Shown here in pieces: positions 8,434-18,446 of a stretch of DNA of 64,000 bases. The notes below the pieces were generated by a model, which was given only the letters and a program-made list of their open reading frames with translations, was not told the origin of the DNA and searched no databases. The DNA comes from Chimaeribacter coloradensis. Its GTDB lineage: Bacteria; Pseudomonadota; Gammaproteobacteria; Enterobacterales; Enterobacteriaceae. Every line of letters begins with the position of its first letter. The first letter of the stretch is position 1. The stretch lies in NCBI RefSeq assembly GCF_002858715.1, contig NZ_PJZH01000002.1, positions 1 to 64,000 of the forward strand. Direction: 5' to 3'. A program made the translations under genes and the position numbers.

Positions 8434-8461
8434 ATTCTAGCGTTAAGGGGTTGAGGATCAA
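8434..8461 (-). promoter_or_regulatory. Possible zntB promoter
   Basis: Reverse strand TTGATC (8456-8461), 16 bases, TAGAAT (8434-8439). The start would fall at about 8427, placing the 8402-8428 stem at the very 5' end of the zntB message. Confidence 0.4.
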
Positions 8462-8513
8462 GGCCATGGGCCGCTAAGAAGTATGACTGACTGTTTACGC
8501 GGCCTGCCCCCGG

Positions 8514-10139
8514 TCAGTGTTTGAGGAGATAGAGGGTGTGGCTGTAGGCCACGTCCTCCGGGTTGGTAATCGGGTAGCCTTTCACCCAGGGTTTAATCAG
8601 GCGGCCATTGGTGTATTGGTAGATCGGCGCAATCGGTGCCTGTTCCGCAATCATCTGCTCCGCCTGATTGTAGTCCGCATTGCGGGCGTTGGCGTCGGTC
8701 TGGCGGCTGGCGGCAGCCAGCAGCCGGTCATAGGCCGGGTCGCTGAATTTGGCGATGTTGCCGGTATGGCTGGACGTCAGCAGGCTGAGGAAGGTCGAGG
8801 CCTCGTTGTAATCACCCACCCAGGAGGCGCGCACCACGTCGAAATCGCCGCTGTTACGGCTGTCGATGTAGGCTTTCCACTCCTGGTTCACCAGTTTCAC
8901 CTCCACGCCCAGCGTTTTCTTCCACATTGAGGCCACGGCGATGGCGATCTTCTGGTGGTTCTCTGAGCTGTTGTAGAGCAGCGAGAGGCGCAGCGGTTTG
9001 CCGGGGCCGTAGCCCGCCGCAGCCAGCAGCGCTTTGGCCTGCGCATCCAGCTCCGCCTGGCTGTGCTGCTGCGCCAGCACCGGGTCGGCATGGAAACCGG
9101 CAGTGACATCCGGCGTGAAGTGCCAGGCCGGTTTTTCGCCGGTGCCGAGCACCTTCTCCGCGATAATGCGGCGGTCAATGGCGTAGGAGAGCGCCCGGCG
9201 TACCCGGGCGTCGTTGGTCGGCGCGCGGCGGGTGTTGAAGGCGTAGTAGTAGGTGCCGAGCTGGTCAGGGGTATAGACCTGTCCCGGGATATCTTTCAGC
9301 AGCTTCTGATACATGTTTTTCGGGAAAGACTCAGTGATGTCGATGTCCCCCGCCAGGTAGCGCTTGGTGGCATTGGACTCCTGATTAATCGGCACCAGCG
9401 TCACTCTGGTCAGCACCGTGTGGGCGTGGTCCCAGTAGTGGGGGTTGGGCACCAGCACCAGCTTCTCATTGACCACCCGCTGTTGCAGCGTAAACGCGCC
9501 GTTGCCCACCAGGTTGCCGGTTTTGGTCCAGTCGTCACCATACTTCTCCACCGTGGCCTGGTGCACCGGGAACAGGCTGAAGTTCGCCAGCAGGCTGATG
9601 AAATAGGGCACCGGGCGGCTCAGCCGGATGCTCAGCGTGTGCGCATCCACCGCCGTCACCCCGAGCTTCTCCGGCGGCAGCGTACCGGCGATGATGGCGT
9701 CGGCGTTCTCCAGCCCTGCCAGCCCGGCAAACCAGGCTGACGGGGAGTGGTTGGCCGGGTTGACCAGCCGCCGCCAGCTATAGACGAAGTCTTGCGCGGT
9801 GACCGGGTCACCGTTTGACCAGCGCGCCGTTTTGCGCAGGGTCAGCGTCCAGTGCTGGTTATCCTGCGTCTCCCAGCGTTCCGCCACCCCCGGGATCACC
9901 TTGCCCTGGGCATCCTGGTTGACCAGCCCCTCGAACAGATCCCGCGCCACCTGCGCTTCCGGCAGGCCCACCGCTTTGATCGGGTCGAGCGACGCCGGTT
10001 CATCCTTGATATGGCGCACAATCTCCTGCTGTGCGGCCAGCGCAGTACCGGGCGGCACCACGGCCGCCCCGGCGGTGGGCAGCATTGCCGTCAACAGCGC
10101 CGCGGCGCTCAGGCGGACGTAAAGGTTACGGGTCGGCAT
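8514..10139 (-). CDS. mppA: Periplasmic murein-peptide binding protein MppA
   Basis: A 541-residue solute-binding protein of the OppA/DppA family (SBP family 5). The signal peptide ends near ALAA (about residue 36). The usual KSDEPASLDP-type opening (KDEPASLDP), YSWRRLVNP and the C-terminal NADYNQAEQMIAE-APIAPIYQY block are all there. MppA delivers the murein tripeptide to the Opp permease for cell-wall recycling. ATG 10139 was chosen because ACGGAG lies 8 bases before it; a GTG nine bases upstream is in frame but badly placed. An OppA paralogue cannot be fully excluded, but the mpaA and ycjG neighbours support MppA. Confidence 0.88.
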   Translation of the reverse strand: MPTRNLYVRLSAAALLTAMLPTAGAAVVPPGTALAAQQEIVRHIKDEPASLDPIKAVGLPEAQVARDLFEGLVNQDAQGKVIPGVAERWETQDNQHWTLTLRKTARWSNGDPVTAQDFVYSWRRLVNPANHSPSAWFAGLAGLENADAIIAGTLPPEKLGVTAVDAHTLSIRLSRPVPYFISLLANFSLFPVHQATVEKYGDDWTKTGNLVGNGAFTLQQRVVNEKLVLVPNPHYWDHAHTVLTRVTLVPINQESNATKRYLAGDIDITESFPKNMYQKLLKDIPGQVYTPDQLGTYYYAFNTRRAPTNDARVRRALSYAIDRRIIAEKVLGTGEKPAWHFTPDVTAGFHADPVLAQQHSQAELDAQAKALLAAAGYGPGKPLRLSLLYNSSENHQKIAIAVASMWKKTLGVEVKLVNQEWKAYIDSRNSGDFDVVRASWVGDYNEASTFLSLLTSSHTGNIAKFSDPAYDRLLAAASRQTDANARNADYNQAEQMIAEQAPIAPIYQYTNGRLIKPWVKGYPITNPEDVAYSHTLYLLKH

Positions 10140-10353
10140 CACTATCACTCCGTTTAATCAGCTGATTTGTCTGGTCTCTGTGTTGTATCACTCCTTGTTG
10201 TGCCGCAGAACACCTATTGCCCCGTTGAGGTCACGAAAACGTAACTTTTTCGCCCCGGCGTGCCGGTTCCGGGGGGTTGCCGTAAGAAAAGGCTGTTACC
10301 GGCGTGGAAACAGGCGTAAATAGGGAAGACACCCTTTCTGGAGAAATAACACC

Positions 10354-11058
10354 ATGACGTCATTACGTTTGCGCAGTGAACGCGGGCCGCTGACGCCGGC
10401 CGGGGTGGAGTATGGCCGCTCGGCACTGGGCGCGCCGCTGCTCTGGTTCCCGGCCAGCCACAGTACCCCGGAGACCGGCCTGATCCTGGCGGGCACCCAC
10501 GGCGATGAAACGGCGGCGGTGGTGGCGCTCTCGTGCGCCCTGCGCTCCCTGCTGCCGGAGCAGCAGCGCCACCATGTGATCCTGGCGGCCAACCCGGACG
10601 GCTGCCAGCTTGGGCTGTGTGCCAATGCCAACGGCGTGGATCTGAACCGAAATTTCCCGACAGAGAACTGGAAACCGGGGGAGACGCACTACCGCTGGAA
10701 CAGCTATGCCACGGAGCGCGATGTGGTGCTGAGCAGCGGCAGCGCGCCCGGCTCCGAACCGGAGACGCAGGCGCTCTGCGCGCTGATTGAGACGCTGGCC
10801 CCGCGCTGGGTGGTGTCGCTGCATGAGCCGCTGGCCTGCATCGAAGACCCGGACAGCACCGCGCTGGCGGAGTGGCTCTCCCACGCCTTTGACCTGCCGA
10901 TGGTCGCCAGCGTCGGCTACCCGACGCCCGGCTCTTTCGGCAACTGGTGTATTGAACGCGCCCTGCCCTGCATCACGGTGGAGCTGCCGCCCATCTCCGC
11001 CGACGAGGCGAGCGAGCGTTACCTCCCGGCGCTGATTGGCCTGCTGCGCCACGACTGA
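10354..11058 (+). CDS. mpaA: Murein peptide amidase A
   Basis: A 234-residue cytoplasmic zinc carboxypeptidase (M14 family) that splits the D-Glu to meso-diaminopimelate bond of recycled murein tripeptide. Zinc ligands are His49 and Glu52 (GTHGDE) and His157 (SLHEPL); the general base is Glu210 (TVELPP). It has no signal peptide. GGAG precedes the ATG. It is divergent from mppA and converges on ycjG, the epimerase acting on the released dipeptide, with three bases between the stop codons and no terminator hairpin. Confidence 0.93.
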   Translation: MTSLRLRSERGPLTPAGVEYGRSALGAPLLWFPASHSTPETGLILAGTHGDETAAVVALSCALRSLLPEQQRHHVILAANPDGCQLGLCANANGVDLNRNFPTENWKPGETHYRWNSYATERDVVLSSGSAPGSEPETQALCALIETLAPRWVVSLHEPLACIEDPDSTALAEWLSHAFDLPMVASVGYPTPGSFGNWCIERALPCITVELPPISADEASERYLPALIGLLRHD

Positions 11059-11061
11059 GGC

Positions 11062-12030
11062 TCAGGCGAGGTCGATGCTGCCGCAGTGAAAGGTCAGCGG
11101 CGGCTCTGCGTCGGTGGCGAGCCAGGTCGGCCCGTCGAGGTCCACAAAACGCGCCCCGGCCGCCAGCGGCAGCGCCGCCCGGATGGCGCGCGACGTACAG
11201 AGCATACAGCCGAGCATAATCTCCAGCCCCTGCGCACGGGCCGCCGCAGCCAGCTCCAGCGCGGCGGTCAGCCCGCCGGTTTTATCCAGTTTGATATTCA
11301 CCAGCTGGTAGCGCCCGGCCAGCGCCGGCAAATCGTCCGTGGTGTGGCAGCTCTCATCGGCGCAGATCGGCAGCGGGTGGATGAAATTCGCCAGCGCCCC
11401 GTCTTTCCCGGCGGGCAGCGGCTGCTCCAGCATCAGCACCCCGAGGTCTGCCAGCAGCTGGCAGCGCGCGGCCAGCCCCTCCGGCTGCCAGGACTCGTTG
11501 GCATCCACAATCAGTGAGAGTTTCGGCACCGCCGCGCGGATCGCCACCAGCCGCTCGGCAATCAGGTGGTCGTCGAGCTTGATTTTCAGCAGGGTCGCGC
11601 CGCACTCCTGCAACGCCCGCGCCGCGCCCGCCATCTCCTCCGGCGAACCGAGGCTCACGGTCTGCGCCATGCTGATGGCCGGCAACGGCGCAATGCCGGT
11701 GCGCTGCCAGAGGCTCTCCCCCTGCCGGGCGCACTCCAGGCTCCAGAGCGCCGAATCCAGCGCGTTGCGCGCTGCCCCCGGCGGCAACAGCTGCTGCAAC
11801 GCCTGCCGGTCTGCGCCGCGTTCAATCTCCGTGACCACCCCGGCGATCTGGGCCATCACCGAGGCGACGCTTTCGCCATAGCGCGGGTAAGGCGTGCATT
11901 CCCCCACCCCGTGCCACCCTTGCTGCTCAATTTCCACCACCACCACCTGCGCATCGTTACGGCTGCCGCGGGCGATCACAAAGGCCGTATGCAACGGCCA
12001 GCTTTCAGGGTAATAACGCAGGGTTCTCAT
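11062..12030 (-). CDS. ycjG: L-Ala-D/L-Glu epimerase
   Basis: A 322-residue enzyme of the enolase superfamily (muconate-lactonizing subgroup), converting L-Ala-D-Glu from murein recycling to L-Ala-L-Glu. Visible motifs: LKIKLDD with the catalytic KxK lysines, VDANES with the metal-binding Asp, LEQPLP, ADES and KLDKTGG. The start at 12030 (MRTLRYYPESWPL) has GGAG 8 bases upstream and matches the family; the frame stays open 48 codons further but runs into the tpx promoter region. It is divergent from tpx. Confidence 0.93.
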   Translation of the reverse strand: MRTLRYYPESWPLHTAFVIARGSRNDAQVVVVEIEQQGWHGVGECTPYPRYGESVASVMAQIAGVVTEIERGADRQALQQLLPPGAARNALDSALWSLECARQGESLWQRTGIAPLPAISMAQTVSLGSPEEMAGAARALQECGATLLKIKLDDHLIAERLVAIRAAVPKLSLIVDANESWQPEGLAARCQLLADLGVLMLEQPLPAGKDGALANFIHPLPICADESCHTTDDLPALAGRYQLVNIKLDKTGGLTAALELAAAARAQGLEIMLGCMLCTSRAIRAALPLAAGARFVDLDGPTWLATDAEPPLTFHCGSIDLA

Positions 12031-12172
12031 AGCGGCTCCGGTCTCAACATCTTGTTTTAAGTATGGATAACAAATCAGGATAGACAATTTATTAGAAAAG
12101 TTTATATACCCAATGCCCAGGCGATGGCATACACTGAGGGCCGGTGTTAAATACTTGTAAAAGGATGGTAGC

Positions 12173-12676
12173 ATGACACAAACAGTACATTTTCAGGGCA
12201 ACCCGGTCCCCGTTTCCGGCAGCCTGCCGCAGCCGGGTGAACAGGCCAAAAGCTTTACGCTGGTCGCCAAGGATCTGTCCGATGTCGCACTGAGCAACTT
12301 TGCCGGGAAGCGCAAAGTGCTGAATATTTTCCCAAGCATTGATACCGGCGTCTGCGCGGCCTCAGTGCGCAAGTTCAACCAGCTGGCGAGCAGCCTGGAC
12401 AATACCGTGGTGCTTTGCATCTCGTCTGACCTGCCGTTTGCCCAGTCCCGCTTCTGCGGTGCCGAGGGGCTGAGCAACGTGGTGACCCTCTCCACCCTGC
12501 GCGGCGAGAGCTTCAAACAGGCTTACGGCGTTGCCATCACCGAAGGCCCGCTGGGCGGGCTGACGGCGCGTGCCGTGGTGGTGCTGGATGAGGATGACCG
12601 CGTGATCTACAGCCAGCTGGTGGATGAGATCACCACCGAGCCGAACTACGATCAGGTGTTGTCTATCCTGCGCTAA
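12173..12676 (+). CDS. tpx: Thiol peroxidase Tpx
   Basis: A 167-residue atypical 2-Cys peroxiredoxin that reduces alkyl and lipid hydroperoxides with thioredoxin. Peroxidatic Cys61 (IDTGVC) and resolving Cys95 (SRFC) are at the E. coli positions; an additional Cys82 is also present. AAGGATGG lies before the ATG. The 142-base gap to ycjG must hold divergent promoters (TATATACC near 12100 is AT-rich), but I cannot assign them. Confidence 0.97.
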   Translation: MTQTVHFQGNPVPVSGSLPQPGEQAKSFTLVAKDLSDVALSNFAGKRKVLNIFPSIDTGVCAASVRKFNQLASSLDNTVVLCISSDLPFAQSRFCGAEGLSNVVTLSTLRGESFKQAYGVAITEGPLGGLTARAVVVLDEDDRVIYSQLVDEITTEPNYDQVLSILR

Positions 12677-12701
12677 GGGCCTGCTCTAAAAACCCGGCCT
12701 G

Positions 12702-12738
12702 AAAAAAAAGACAGAAGGGAAACCTTCTGTCTTTTTTA
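12702..12738. terminator. Bidirectional terminator between tpx and tyrR
   Basis: Stem GACAGAAGG (12710-12718) with CCTTCTGTC (12723-12731), an A-run before and six T after. It serves convergent tpx and tyrR; the tyrR stop begins just beyond the T-run. Confidence 0.92.
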
Positions 12739-14307
12739 TTACTCGTCTGCCGCGCCGGGCTTTTTGCCGCTCAGCCCATACTCGCGCAGCTTGTTGGCGA
12801 TGGCGGTATGGGAGACGCCGAGCCGCTTCGCCAGCTTGCGGGTGCTGGGGTAAGAGCGGTAGAGCCGCGTCAGCACCGAGCGCTCAAAGCGTTTGCTGAT
12901 GTCATCCAGCGAGCCGTTCAGCGCCTCTTCGGTGATCGCCAGATCGGTTTCAAACTCCGGCAGCGCAATATCCTGCGGCCGCAGCTCATGCCCCTCCAGC
13001 TGCGTCAGGGCGCGGTAGATGGCGTTCTTGAGCTGGCGCACGTTGCCCGGCCAGCCATAGTGCGTCAGGAAGCTGGCCAGCCCGGCCGCCAGTTTCGGCC
13101 GTGCCACCCCCTGTTCATCGGCAAAGCGCGCCACAAACAGCTCCGTCAGCGGCATGATGTCTGCCGGGCGCTCGCGCAGCGGCGGCAGGGTCAGCGTCAG
13201 CACGTTCAGCCGGTAGTAGAGGTCTTCGCGGAAAGCGCCGCGCTGCACCAGCTCCACCAGGTTCTTCTGCGTGGCGCAGATCACGCGCACATCCACATGC
13301 ACCTCATGCTCCTCGCCCACCCGGCGGAAGGTGCCGTCATTCAGGAAACGCAGCAGCTTGATCTGCATCCGCGGGGACATCTCGCCAATCTCATCCAGCA
13401 GCACGGTGCCGCCGTTGGCCTGCTCGAAGAAGCCTTTTTTGCCTTCCAGCGCATTCGGGTACGCCCCGGCGGCGTAGCCAAACAGCTCGCTTTCGACCAC
13501 GTCATCCGGCAGTGAGGCGCAGTTCAGGCCGAGGAACGGCTGCTTGCCGCGCGGGCTGCGCAGGTGGCAGGCGCGGGCCAGCAGATCTTTGCCGGTGCCG
13601 GTGTCGCCCATGATCAGCAGCGGCGCGTCGAGCATCGCCAGCTTGCGCGCCTGATCCAGCACCTGGCGCATCTTCGGGCTGACGGCGACAATATGGCCGA
13701 ATTCGCTGTCATCGTTGACGGCCAGATCCTGCAACTGCCGCCCCATGCGGGCGGTGGATTTCAGCATCACCACCGCGCCGACGGCGGCATTGTGGCGGTT
13801 TTCGTCATCGAGGTAGATCGGCGTAATGTCCAGCAGGAAATCCTGGTTGCGGATCACCACCCGCTCCGCCTGCGGCTGGGCACGCTCCTGCTCCAGCCAG
13901 CGGCTGAAGTTGAAACCGCCGATCAGGCTGCCGGCGGTGTGGTTGCGGATTTTGTCCTCGTCCAGCCCGAACAGCGCCAGCGCCGCCGGGTTGGCCTGCT
14001 CTACTTTGCCGCGCATGTCGATGGAGAACACCGGTTCCGGCATCGACTCCAGCAGCGCACGCAGGGCGCGGTGTTCGCGCTCAGACGGCAGGTAAGAGAC
14101 GGTGCGCACATCCGTGACACCGGCAATCCGGCGGATTTCCGCCATCAGGGCGCGGAAGGTGTCAAAGTCGAGCTGGGCGAAATTGAGGTAGATACGCCCG
14201 ATCGGCGCAATCTCAATGCCCTGTAAATCAATGCTGCGCAATACCAGCAGGTCAAGCAGCTCCCGGGTCAGGCCCAGGCGATCTTCACAAAAGACTTCCA
14301 AACGCAT
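12739..14307 (-). CDS. tyrR: Transcriptional regulator TyrR
   Basis: A 522-residue aromatic amino acid regulator (E. coli 513). It has an N-terminal ACT domain (about 1-75), a PAS domain (about 80-190), an AAA+ domain with Walker A GDTGTGKD (234-241) and Walker B TVLLDE (301-306), and a C-terminal helix-turn-helix (about 485-512). At 281-286 it reads AYPNAL instead of GAFTGA, so it should not drive sigma-54 polymerase; this is normal for TyrR, which works with sigma-70. It represses and activates genes of aromatic amino acid synthesis and transport. In E. coli ycjXF precede it; here xthA does. Confidence 0.96.
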   Translation of the reverse strand: MRLEVFCEDRLGLTRELLDLLVLRSIDLQGIEIAPIGRIYLNFAQLDFDTFRALMAEIRRIAGVTDVRTVSYLPSEREHRALRALLESMPEPVFSIDMRGKVEQANPAALALFGLDEDKIRNHTAGSLIGGFNFSRWLEQERAQPQAERVVIRNQDFLLDITPIYLDDENRHNAAVGAVVMLKSTARMGRQLQDLAVNDDSEFGHIVAVSPKMRQVLDQARKLAMLDAPLLIMGDTGTGKDLLARACHLRSPRGKQPFLGLNCASLPDDVVESELFGYAAGAYPNALEGKKGFFEQANGGTVLLDEIGEMSPRMQIKLLRFLNDGTFRRVGEEHEVHVDVRVICATQKNLVELVQRGAFREDLYYRLNVLTLTLPPLRERPADIMPLTELFVARFADEQGVARPKLAAGLASFLTHYGWPGNVRQLKNAIYRALTQLEGHELRPQDIALPEFETDLAITEEALNGSLDDISKRFERSVLTRLYRSYPSTRKLAKRLGVSHTAIANKLREYGLSGKKPGAADE

Positions 14308-14682
14308 CAGTTAACCTTTCAGCAGGTTGCGAATCACTTTTTGCATCATACTCCTTCGCCCCAGCGGGAAAAAGTTATCTGTCACAAAAAGTTGACACAA
14401 TCTGCGATTTCTCTCGACAAACTCCTCTTCAGAAGCCTTTTTACGCTATTTCAGGCGGTAAGTTGAGCATAATCCGCTATGAAAAATGGCGGCAGAGAAT
14501 TCAAGGCGCAGACTCTGCGGCGGTCAGCGGTACTTTCCAGCTGTCACGCCGGTGATACGCTGCACAACACTCTGCTCATCCGGGGCATAAACAGGCGGCC
14601 TGACCCCGGCGGCACGGCGGGTGATCATCGCCTGCCAATCTGCTACCATTCGGCCACTTTTTACTTCCAGACGACACCGACT
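14308..14682. other. Intergenic region between divergent tyrR and xthA
   Basis: 375 bases. It contains the inverted repeat TGTCA (14380-14384) and TGACA (14393-14397). The forward strand has CTACCAT at 14643-14649, a weak sigma-S-type -10, 34 bases before xthA. No TyrR box (TGTAAA-N6-TTTACA) is visible. An in-frame upstream extension of xthA from 14479 has no ribosome site. Confidence 0.5.
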
Positions 14683-15489
14683 ATGAAGTTTATCTCGTTC
14701 AACATCAACGGGCTGCGCGCCCGCCCCCACCAGCTTGAAGCCCTGATCCAGCAGCACCAGCCGGATGTGATCGGCCTTCAGGAGACCAAAGTCCATGACG
14801 ACATGTTTCCGCTGGACGAGGTGAGCCGCCACGGTTACCACGTGTTTTACCACGGCCAGAAAGGCCACTACGGCGTGGCGCTGCTGACGCGTGACGCCCC
14901 GCTGGCGGTGCGGCGCGGCTTCCCGACGGATGATGAAGAGGCGCAGCGCCGCATCATCATGGCCGATTTCCAGACCCCGAAAGGGGTGCTGACGGTGATC
15001 AACGGCTACTTCCCGCAGGGCGAGAGCCGCGACCACCCGACCAAATTCCCGGCCAAGGAGAAATTCTACCGCGACCTGCAAAGCTACCTGGAGCAGCAGC
15101 TGACGCGTGACAACCCGGTGCTGGTGATGGGCGACATGAACATCAGCCCCACCGACCTCGACATCGGCATCGGCGAGGAGAGCCGCAAGCGCTGGCTGCG
15201 CACCGGCAAATGCTCGTTCCTGCCGGAAGAGCGCGAATGGCTGGCACGCCTGCACGGCTGGGGGCTGGTGGACACCTTCCGCGCCGCCAACCCGGAAGTG
15301 AACGACCGCTTCTCCTGGTTCGATTACCGGTCACGCGGCTTTGATGAAAACCGCGGCCTGCGCATCGACCTGGTGCTGGCCAACGCGCCGCTGGCGGAAT
15401 GCTGCACGGCCACCGGCATCGATTACGACATCCGCGCCATGGAGAAGCCCTCTGACCACGCCCCGGTCTGGGCCACCTTTGACCTCTGA
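14683..15489 (+). CDS. xthA: Exonuclease III
   Basis: A 268-residue DNA repair enzyme, same length as E. coli XthA: AP endonuclease and 3'-5' exonuclease of the Mg-dependent EEP family. Motifs: [15 protein letters not shown] (metal-binding Glu), GDMNISP with catalytic Asp and Asn, and SDHAPV (Asp-His). The start [14 protein letters not shown] is fixed by homology. nudG follows after 44 bases in the same direction, so the pair may be co-transcribed; both deal with damaged nucleotides. Confidence 0.97.
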   Translation: MKFISFNINGLRARPHQLEALIQQHQPDVIGLQETKVHDDMFPLDEVSRHGYHVFYHGQKGHYGVALLTRDAPLAVRRGFPTDDEEAQRRIIMADFQTPKGVLTVINGYFPQGESRDHPTKFPAKEKFYRDLQSYLEQQLTRDNPVLVMGDMNISPTDLDIGIGEESRKRWLRTGKCSFLPEEREWLARLHGWGLVDTFRAANPEVNDRFSWFDYRSRGFDENRGLRIDLVLANAPLAECCTATGIDYDIRAMEKPSDHAPVWATFDL

Positions 15490-15533
15490 CTGCCCTTTTG
15501 CCCCGCAGCCGCGGGGCATGACCGGAGAACATC

Positions 15534-15926
15534 ATGCATACCCTTGATGTGGTCGCCGCGATTATTGAGCGCGACGGCCTGATCCTGCTGGCGCAGCGGG
15601 ATAACTCGCGCGATCAGGCCGGGCTGTGGGAGTTCCCCGGCGGCAAGGTTGAGGCGGGTGAGAGCCAGCCGCAGGCGCTGGCGCGTGAGCTGGCAGAAGA
15701 GCTGGGGATTGTGGCGGAGATTGGGGAGTACGTCGCCAGCCAGCGCTGGGCGCACGGCGGGCGGCTGATCCGCCTTCATGCCTGGCGGGTGCCGCAGTTC
15801 CGGGGCGACCTGCGCCCGACCTGCCACCAGGCGCTGGCCTGGGTGACGCCAGAGGCCGCCGCCGGTTACGCGCTGCCGCCGGCCGACCTGCCGCTGCTGG
15901 CCGCCTACCGGGCGCAGCGCGGCTGA
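15534..15926 (+). CDS. nudG: Nudix pyrophosphohydrolase NudG
   Basis: A 130-residue Nudix enzyme. The Nudix box begins at Gly37 (GKVEAGE) and ends RELAEELGI, with catalytic R51, E52, E55 and E56. The opening VVAAIIERDG and the LWEFPGGKVE stretch match E. coli NudG, which hydrolyses CTP, dCTP and oxidised or 5-substituted pyrimidine nucleotides. GGAG at 15524. MutT is the alternative, but the sequence is closer to NudG and the xthA neighbour fits. Confidence 0.88.
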   Translation: MHTLDVVAAIIERDGLILLAQRDNSRDQAGLWEFPGGKVEAGESQPQALARELAEELGIVAEIGEYVASQRWAHGGRLIRLHAWRVPQFRGDLRPTCHQALAWVTPEAAAGYALPPADLPLLAAYRAQRG

Positions 15927-15986
15927 GCATGGCAGGCCGCTGAAGATCGCGCGCAGCGGAGGTTGCGCGCGGTTTGCGGCTGAGAA

Positions 15987-16304
15987 TTATTTCACCCGCA
16001 GCCAGATCAGGTCATTGGTGCCCACGACCTGCGGGTCGCGCGTACACTGCATGGTGCCGCCATCGACTTTCAGCAACGCCCCTTCTGAGTAGTTCTCATT
16101 CTGGTAGATGCAGCAGCGGCTGCAGGGCGGCGTGCGGCTGCTGCCTGCCCCGCCCCAGCCATCCAGCGAGACCATCGCGTCCACATTGTTGCCGGTCTGC
16201 GGTTCCGGCACCGGCTCGTGCATCCGGTGGGCCTGCGCCGGCAGCGCCAGCAGGGCACCGGCGACGATACAGAGCGCCAGGCAGTGGCGGCTGAAGTTTC
16301 TCAT
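15987..16304 (-). CDS. ynjH: YnjH family periplasmic protein (DUF1496)
   Basis: A 105-residue exported protein: signal peptide ending LPAQA (residue 25), then a small cysteine-containing domain ([18 protein letters not shown] and QCTRDP) typical of DUF1496. Function unknown. Its start overlaps the stop of topB (ATGA at 16301-16304), so it is translated in step with topB. A bis-cysteine periplasmic protein suggests disulfide bonding; nothing more can be said. Confidence 0.85.
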   Translation of the reverse strand: MRNFSRHCLALCIVAGALLALPAQAHRMHEPVPEPQTGNNVDAMVSLDGWGGAGSSRTPPCSRCCIYQNENYSEGALLKVDGGTMQCTRDPQVVGTNDLIWLRVK

Positions 16305-18229
16305 GTTCTCTCCTTGGGTTTGGCGGATTTCGCCGTCCGCCGCTTGCGCGCCTTCCCGGCGGACGGCGCCGGTGAGAGGCCGCGGAACGCCGGGGAGGCG
16401 CCGTTCTGTTTTGCCTGCTGGATCAGTTCCTGCAACGCAGACTCCAGCGGCTGCATAAACTCCTGGTAACGGCAGCTCTTCTCGCTGATTTTGGTCAGCG
16501 TCGCCTCCCAGTTGGCGGTCATGTCCGGCCGCGCGGCGATGTCCGGCAGCGAGTGGATCAGCGCCCGCCCGGTCTCCGTGGCGTGGATGTTGCGTCCCTT
16601 CTTGACCAGAAACGCGCGCTTGAACAGCAGCTCAATGATCCCGGCACGGGTCGCCTCGGTGCCCAGCCCGTCGGTGGCGCGCAGGATCTTCTTGAGGTTC
16701 TTGTCCTGCACAAAACGCGCGATGCCGGTCATGGCGGAGAGCAGGGTCGCGTCGGTGAACGGCCGCGGCGGCTGGGTCTGGCGCTCTACCACTTCGCCGC
16801 GCTCGCACAGCAGCGCATCCCCTTTTGCCACCACCGGCAGCGGGGTGCCCTCGTTCTCGTCGTCCCGCTCTTTCGCCCCCAGCAGCGCCCGCCAGCCCGC
16901 CTCGGCCAGGAAACGCGCCTTGGCGATAAAGTTGCCGCCCGCGATCTCCAGCTCAATCACGCATTTGCGGTAGACTGCATCGGGGCAGAACTGCATCAGG
17001 TACTGGCGCGCCACCAGGCTGTAGACCCGGCTCTCATCCTGGCTCAGCGACACGGCGCTGCTGCGCGCAGTCGGGATGATGGCGTGGTGAGCATCCACCT
17101 TTTTGTCATCCCAGCAGCGGTTGCGGCGGTTGCTGTCCACCGCCGGTTGCGGCAACAGCTCCGCCGCGTGGACGCCGATCGCTTTCAGTACCGCCTGGCG
17201 GCCGGAGAAGTGCTCCTCAGGCAGGTATCGGCAATCTGAGCGCGGGTACGTAATCAATTTGTGCGTTTCGTACAACCGCTGGCAGGCGTCAAGCACCGAC
17301 TGGGCGCTCATGCCGAAGCGGCGCGCCGCCTCAATCTGCAGGGTGGAGAGCGAGAACGGCAGCGGCGCGGTCTCCGGCTCCCGTTTGTCGCTGTAGCCGG
17401 TGACGTTTGCCGGCTGGCCGCCGATGCGCTTCACCACATGCTCCGCCAGCGGCCGGTGCAGTAGCCGCCCCTCTTCATCCTGATAGGGTTCACAGGCATC
17501 ACTGGGCTGCCACAGGGCGGTAAAGCGCTCGTCGGCCGGGGTCACCACATGGGCTTTGACCTCAAAGAAATCTTTCGGCACGAAATGCTCGATCTCTTCA
17601 TCGCGCCGTACCACCAGCCCGAGCACCGGGGTCTGTACCCGGCCCACCGACAGCACGCCGTCATACCCGGCGTTGCGCCCCAGCAGCGTGTAGGCGCGGG
17701 TCATGTTGATGCCGTAGAGCCAGTCAGCGCGCGAGCGGGCCAGCGCCGAGACGCAGAGCGGCACGAACTCCTGGTTATCGCGCAGCCGCTCCACCGCCCG
17801 CGTCACCGCCTGCGGGTTGAGGTCGTTGATCAGGCAGCGGCGCACCGCCCGGCGCTTGTCCGGGGCCAGCGCCAGGTAGTCGAGCACTTCATCCACCAGC
17901 AGTTGCCCTTCGCGGTCCGGGTCACCGGCGTGGATCACTTCGTCCGCCTGTTTCAGCAGCCCTTTGATCACGTTGAGCTGCTTGCTCACCGAGGGGCGCG
18001 GCTGCAACAGCCACTTCTGCGGGATGATCGGCAAATCCGCCAGCGACCAGCGTGCGTAGCGGCCGTCATAGGCGTCAGGCTGCGCCTGCTCCAGCAGGTG
18101 GCCGACGCACCAGGTCACCACCTGATCGTTGCCGCAGGCGATATAGCCGTCACCGCGGCGGTGCGGCTTCGGCAGGACATCAGCAATGGCGCGCGCCAGG
18201 CTGGGTTTTTCAGCAATAAACAGCCGCAT
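16301..18229 (-). CDS. topB: DNA topoisomerase III
   Basis: A 642-residue type IA topoisomerase (E. coli 653) that decatenates replicating DNA. TOPRIM residues Glu7 and Asp103/Asp105/Glu107 (AGDPDREGQ) and catalytic Tyr328 ([10 protein letters not shown]) sit where they do in E. coli. The lysine- and arginine-rich tail ([12 protein letters not shown]) binds DNA. It has the decatenation-loop length of TopB, not TopA, and no zinc fingers. In E. coli selD lies between ydjA and topB; here only 217 bases separate them. Confidence 0.96.
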   Translation of the reverse strand: MRLFIAEKPSLARAIADVLPKPHRRGDGYIACGNDQVVTWCVGHLLEQAQPDAYDGRYARWSLADLPIIPQKWLLQPRPSVSKQLNVIKGLLKQADEVIHAGDPDREGQLLVDEVLDYLALAPDKRRAVRRCLINDLNPQAVTRAVERLRDNQEFVPLCVSALARSRADWLYGINMTRAYTLLGRNAGYDGVLSVGRVQTPVLGLVVRRDEEIEHFVPKDFFEVKAHVVTPADERFTALWQPSDACEPYQDEEGRLLHRPLAEHVVKRIGGQPANVTGYSDKREPETAPLPFSLSTLQIEAARRFGMSAQSVLDACQRLYETHKLITYPRSDCRYLPEEHFSGRQAVLKAIGVHAAELLPQPAVDSNRRNRCWDDKKVDAHHAIIPTARSSAVSLSQDESRVYSLVARQYLMQFCPDAVYRKCVIELEIAGGNFIAKARFLAEAGWRALLGAKERDDENEGTPLPVVAKGDALLCERGEVVERQTQPPRPFTDATLLSAMTGIARFVQDKNLKKILRATDGLGTEATRAGIIELLFKRAFLVKKGRNIHATETGRALIHSLPDIAARPDMTANWEATLTKISEKSCRYQEFMQPLESALQELIQQAKQNGASPAFRGLSPAPSAGKARKRRTAKSAKPKERT

Positions 18230-18446
18230 CAGGCACCTGCGGCTCGGCAGGATGAGGCCGGTAACGGCAGCATCAGGGCAGACGGGATCATTGAAGCTCC
18301 TTCAGGATCGATACTTTGCCGTTATGTTAACGGCTGTCAGGCGGGTTGGTAAGGGGCAAGCAGGACGTGCGGGAGAGGTCGCTCATTTCGCCAGCGGAAA
18401 CCCCCGGTTATCGGAGTCGTTACCGCCGGCGACAGCGCGGGCAGGA

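Noticed and set aside
14380-14397. TyrR box upstream of tyrR
   Set aside because: The TGTCA/TGACA repeat does not fit TGTAAA-N6-TTTACA in sequence or spacing.
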